In this document: positions 59,923 to 64,000 of the stretch, piece after piece
Position numbering within the stretch: position 1 is the first letter of the stretch
How the letters are laid out: every line of letters begins with the position of its first letter
Origin: Rachycentron canadum
Lineage: Eukaryota; Chordata; Actinopteri; Carangiformes; Rachycentridae
Direction: 5' to 3'
Assembly: GCA_038496675.1 (NCBI GenBank)
Contig: CM076652.1
Span: 1,372,703-1,436,702 of the forward strand
Length of the DNA: 64,000 nt
Made by a program: the position numbers and the translations under genes
The notes under the pieces: generated by a model
The model's input: only the letters and a program-made list of their open reading frames with translations
The model's database searches: none
Told to the model about the DNA's origin: nothing

Positions 59923-60189
59923 ATGGGTAAGTAACTTGATGACTATTGTCACTGCTGTTATGAATGTGTCTTACAAATGTTGCGATAGCTAGCTGGCTGA
60001 CAGTCATTGCCATGGAGCATAACATGAACGAATGGTTGTGGCTGGATTGTTTTTGTTGGCTTTTGTGTACTAAGGTATGTTTGTTCTGTAACAGCTTGCT
60101 GACTGAGAAGATTTAAACACTTAAATCATCTCATTACAGCGGGACAGCCCTCAGCCCTCATGGACTTGGAGGGAAAAGTCTGTGAGTCG
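59923..60189 (+). CDS. First coding exons of an unidentified + strand gene (5' part)
   Basis: Exon A (probably 59761-59926, after a CACTATAG acceptor-like site, or part of a first exon) ends in ATGG followed by a near-consensus donor GTAAGT at 59927. Exon B is 60140-60189, between TTACAG and GTGAGT. Joined, ATGG plus exon B reads MAGQPSALMDLEGKVCES, 18 codons ending in phase 0. A 25-codon upstream ORF (ATG 59766, stop by 59843) lies in exon A. I do not recognise the peptide. Further exons would lie to the right, partly in or beyond the gap at 61001-61500. Splice sites are seen; the gene is inferred. A second in-frame ATG within exon B could be used instead. Confidence 0.35.
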
Positions 60190-60937
60190 GTGAGTATGGA
60201 CATTGGGATTGGGTCTCTGTGTCCCCCTCACTCTTCTGCTCTGTTCCCTAGTGTTTCCATGTGCATCTGCTCCCTGGTTTTGTTTCATAGTGCTTTTCCT
60301 TTTGTGTTGGTCACTGGAGTTACTCAAGCTTTCTTTTAGCTTTTAATGCTGCAATGCTAGAAGACATTTTGAATACACAAAATCTCTACCCTTGACACAC
60401 ACACAGCCTCAAACACATTGCTCTCCTCCACCATCCTCTCAGCACTTTTCCTCCTGCTCTCCCACATCTTCCTAAACCCCCATCCCTCTCTCATGCCTCC
60501 TCGTCTCCGGAGTCAAGCCATTTATTTGGCATTTGCACCGTCTTCTTCACAAGGCTTGAAGTTGTTTAGGCACTGACTGGGATAAATAGAAAATGCAAAT
60601 ATGTGATTAAAAATACACAGTTACACAAAATCTCTTACACGCCCCCCCAACTTGCTCTCCCTCCTTTTACCTATCATCTTCCCCTCTCCTTGCCCCCCTG
60701 CCCACCAGCCAAATCTCCTCCCCCGCTCCCCACTGGATATCAATCAGAATCTATCACTCCACCTATTCCTGCTGCTGTTGTGTCAGAATTCACAGGAACT
60801 TCATCAAATGGGAAACTGTTTCATTGTTACATCGAACCCTTACTGTGTATGCGTTTGTGTGTGTGTGTGTGCGTCAGGCCCATGTGGTAGAATTAATGGA
60901 ATGCACACACACCTCCTCACCACCAGCATCACGTGAA

Positions 60938-60939
<2 letters not shown>

Positions 60940-61000
<61 letters not shown>

Positions 61001-61500
61001 NNNNNNNNNNNNNNNNNNNNNNNNNNNNNNNNNNNNNNNNNNNNNNNNNNNNNNNNNNNNNNNNNNNNNNNNNNNNNNNNNNNNNNNNNNNNNNNNNNNN
61101 NNNNNNNNNNNNNNNNNNNNNNNNNNNNNNNNNNNNNNNNNNNNNNNNNNNNNNNNNNNNNNNNNNNNNNNNNNNNNNNNNNNNNNNNNNNNNNNNNNNN
61201 NNNNNNNNNNNNNNNNNNNNNNNNNNNNNNNNNNNNNNNNNNNNNNNNNNNNNNNNNNNNNNNNNNNNNNNNNNNNNNNNNNNNNNNNNNNNNNNNNNNN
61301 NNNNNNNNNNNNNNNNNNNNNNNNNNNNNNNNNNNNNNNNNNNNNNNNNNNNNNNNNNNNNNNNNNNNNNNNNNNNNNNNNNNNNNNNNNNNNNNNNNNN
61401 NNNNNNNNNNNNNNNNNNNNNNNNNNNNNNNNNNNNNNNNNNNNNNNNNNNNNNNNNNNNNNNNNNNNNNNNNNNNNNNNNNNNNNNNNNNNNNNNNNNN
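60940..61500. repeat. (CA)n microsatellite running into a 500-N assembly gap
   Basis: About 30 CA units end at 61000, followed by exactly 500 N to 61500. The right flank resumes in non-CA sequence and soon returns to CA-rich DNA. Confidence 0.9.
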
Positions 61501-63724
61501 GAGACAACATGGCCTACACACACACACGGACGGACACACACACACACGCACACACACACACACACCACAGTCTGCAAAGAGAATCCACAATATGGTTCAG
61601 TTTTAACTGGGTGCAGCCGATCACACACACACACGATCACAGTTGTAACCCTGGCCTGTCCTTGGAGGACCCACAGCCCTCTGCTGCCGTCCTTGTAGCT
61701 CACATGGGATGCAGTCTGTCGGGACAAACACACACACATACATACATGCCACAGCGAGGACAGATAGAAAGGACGATACAGCAGTCTGTCCGGGGCTTGA
61801 GCCCTTGAGGACACGATGGATGGACACACACATACAAACACATGCATTCATACACACACTAAACAGGCTGTGGGGACCCTCACCTTCTGCCCTGGGAATG
61901 GGTCCGGCTGCTTTCAACGCTTTTGGGCGCCAACGGCTCCATATGGGCAGTGTGTGTTTGTGTGTGTGTGTTTGAGGGCAGAAGGTTAGGGGCAGGGGGC
62001 TAAGGATGGGGGTGGTGGACAGTGAGATGGCAGATGACAAGTTTGTCCCTACCACACAGCATAATATACTGTATACAAGCCACATACATAGATATGCTCG
62101 ATGGTTAAAAACAAGGTGAGTGCAGGTTAATAAAATAAATTCAGACTCATATGGGAACTAGTTTATTCCAGTGTGTGAGGCTTCCAGCTCATCGAGTAGA
62201 AGGAATACAACACTGTCAGCTGTGTGTTAAGACTGTACAGCTGTAAAACAAGCTTTCAAAACATCACTTGGTGCACTTTGCCAGAAAATGCAAGACTGCT
62301 AATATTTTCAATACAGGTTTTATGTAAGTGTTATAAGGAGTTTTTAATGGTGATTCCACAGCATTACAAAGGAGTCACTGCTGATCACTGAAAATATGCA
62401 AAGCCCAGCAACTGGAAATAAAATCATCAAAAAATGTTACCACTCATAATCATTGGTGGTGATTAAAATGGGTATTGGAATTAATATCATTCACAAATGA
62501 ACTGAAATAAAAAATGCTTCCAAACTTGCACAAAGCCAGAAGACGTCACAGACACACAGACATCCATACAACAACACACACAGTCTGTCTCTCTTACAAA
62601 CAAACATAGACCATGTGGTAGAGGAGGGCTGGCATCTGCTTCCTCATACCGCATTTCCCCCTTTTTCCTCATCCTCTCTCTTCAAAATATTTTCTCAATA
62701 AGCCTTTTATCTCACTGTGTCCTAATTTCATCTGAATATTTACTTCATAATTTCATTAGCACCACACAAAACATAGAGCAAAGCACCTAAACTGTGAGGG
62801 CTGCAGTGGTTCTATTCCTTGTGTGTAAAGCTCCTCATCTTTCCCTCCTCCGTCCTGCTCTCTGTCCATCTTGTCTGCTGTTTGTTCACTTAGAAATGAG
62901 AACCAGCTGTCAGGCAGAGTGTTAGATAAACAACAACACCATGCCAACACATACAGACAGTACACCATATATGCACACATGCTCACATGAAGACACACAC
63001 AAAGACAAACATACACACCCACACTCACACAGTGGTATGGTCCCATTGTGTGCATGCCGGTGGCTATATCATCTATTTATAAGAATGAGGTTTGGTGGAC
63101 TGATGGACCACTCACTAACCTAGAAACACATTCACCTGAGTCACACACACCTACACACACACTTGATTCACTTCTCATGCCTTCGCAAAAGCACAATTGC
63201 TTGTAAACACACACACTCATGCAAATAAGTGGGCCCTTGGATGTCTACTGAAATAGCAGGAGAAGTACCCACATTACTGCAATAATCCACATACAGTTAT
63301 GAATAATAACAGCTGAGTTATATTTCAAAGCATTATTAGTGCTACCTTGTGAATAATAATGGATAATTAGCATTTAGCGAGACCCTCATACAGGAGCATG
63401 TGTGCATTCATCATTCAAGCAAACTGCATCCACTACAAACAGATGTGATTGATCTTAGGATGTAACAACAATATTACTCAAACACAAGCACACACACAAG
63501 TCCTCCCATGTTCACCTATGTGTGCATGGGACCCATAAATAAATGATGTAGGCAGCTGGATTTGCTGTTCAAAACACAAACACACTGTTACACAAACAGA
63601 AACTGGTAAACAAATGAACCCATTTTTGTGTATGCAATACAAATACACCAAAAACACACAAACACTTGTGTTAACCAGACTATCCACTCCAGCCTCTCCA
63701 TCCAGAGAAAAACACTGAAGCAGG

Positions 63725-63731
63725 TATATAA
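63725..63731 (+). promoter_or_regulatory. TATA-like element TATATAA upstream of the terminal reading frame
   Basis: TATATAA lies 78 bp upstream of ATG 63809, a spacing that would fit a TATA box and short leader. A 4-codon upstream ORF begins at ATG 63780. Whether this is a real promoter is not known. Confidence 0.25.
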
Positions 63732-63808
63732 GATGCCAAGAGATGGATCTGAGCAGAGACAGAGAGAGCAGGAGAGAAAATGAGGGGAGAGTGAGAGACA
63801 GAGAGGCG

Positions 63809-64000
63809 ATGAGGCTCCTGACGTCCCATGGGAGAATGGTAGAGGGGGGTCCTGTGCCCAGGGGAAGCCCAAGAGCAAGCTGCGAGAGGCGGGTACCTCC
63901 TGCCCACCGCTCCCCTTCACTCCCTTCCCTTCTGGAGGACGGGATCCTGGACAGCCCCCTACTCACAACTCCTAAACCCCCCACGAGAGGAGTACATGCA
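63809..64000 (+). CDS. Open reading frame running off the right end, unrecognised
   Basis: From ATG 63809 a frame stays open for 64 codons to the window edge. It begins MRLLTSHGRMVEGGPVPRGS and is rich in Pro, Arg, Ser and Leu, including SLPSLLEDGILDSPLL. Base composition changes from AC-rich repeat to balanced, CpG-containing sequence at this point, as expected for an exon. It may be an alternative first exon or an internal exon of the gene starting at 59923. No family was recognised; the reverse strand also has an open frame, so coding is only a possibility. Confidence 0.3.
   Translation, partial: MRLLTSHGRMVEGGPVPRGSPRASCERRVPPAHRSPSLPSLLEDGILDSPLLTTPKPPTRGVHA

Larger units (their letters stand above)
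60190..63808. other. AC-rich intronic or intergenic region with assembly gap
   Basis: Dense CA/GT dinucleotide repeats: (CA)n at about 60940-61000 running into the gap 61001-61500, more CA repeats at 61517-61565 and 61622-61636, and scattered CA-rich stretches to about 63600. All open frames here are repeat-derived. A non-repetitive AT-rich stretch lies at about 63226-63420. No exon was recognised. Confidence 0.6.

Noticed and set aside
60824..61847. Long open frames across the CA repeat and gap near 61 kb
   Set aside because: Made of CA/GT repeat and N; no splice or family support.

Overview
The window is vertebrate nuclear DNA, almost certainly from a ray-finned (teleost) fish. Genes are split into many short exons with GT-AG introns. 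Promoters are CpG-rich, dinucleotide microsatellites are abundant, and three runs of N (8160-8550, 21735-22234, 61001-61500) mark a draft assembly. Exons were read by translating both strands, requiring splice sites and phase continuity, and comparing with protein families from memory; no database was searched.

Layout from left to right. (1) 1220-1291 (+): last coding exon of cbfb (core-binding factor beta), then a 3' UTR and intergenic stretch to about 6300. (2) 6300-7100: CpG-rich promoter. 7767-15955 (+): a complete 16-exon phaf1 (C16orf70/MYTHO; 426 aa), then a long 3' UTR/intergenic stretch to the gap at 21735. (3) 22235-23969 (+): setd6 lysine methyltransferase, with its N-terminal exons lost in the gap. 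(4) 25668-43850 (-): a complete, compact cnot1 (CCR4-NOT scaffold; 48 coding exons, 2384 aa), tail-to-tail with setd6, with its promoter near 45.7 kb. (5) 46919-55411 (+): a complete 9-exon gene of the NCOA5 family (425 aa), divergent from cnot1. (6) 55.4-64 kb: 3' UTR/intergenic DNA, degraded transposon ends, AC-rich sequence, a two-exon orphan ORF, the probable first coding exons of one further + strand gene, and a reading frame running off the right end.

The genes are housekeeping or regulatory: RUNX co-factor (cbfb), autophagy (phaf1), protein methylation (setd6), mRNA deadenylation (cnot1) and transcriptional co-regulation (NCOA5-like). They do not form one pathway. Their adjacency is ancestral synteny: CBFB-C16orf70 and SETD6-CNOT1 are neighbour pairs on human 16q, some megabases apart, and here they are fused into one block.

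I found no undescribed multi-gene system. The best leads are the NCOA5 paralogue next to cnot1, a conserved tandem splice donor in cnot1, candidate intronic snoRNA-like hairpins in cnot1, a recurrent 12-bp palindrome near the promoters, and the unidentified gene at the right end.
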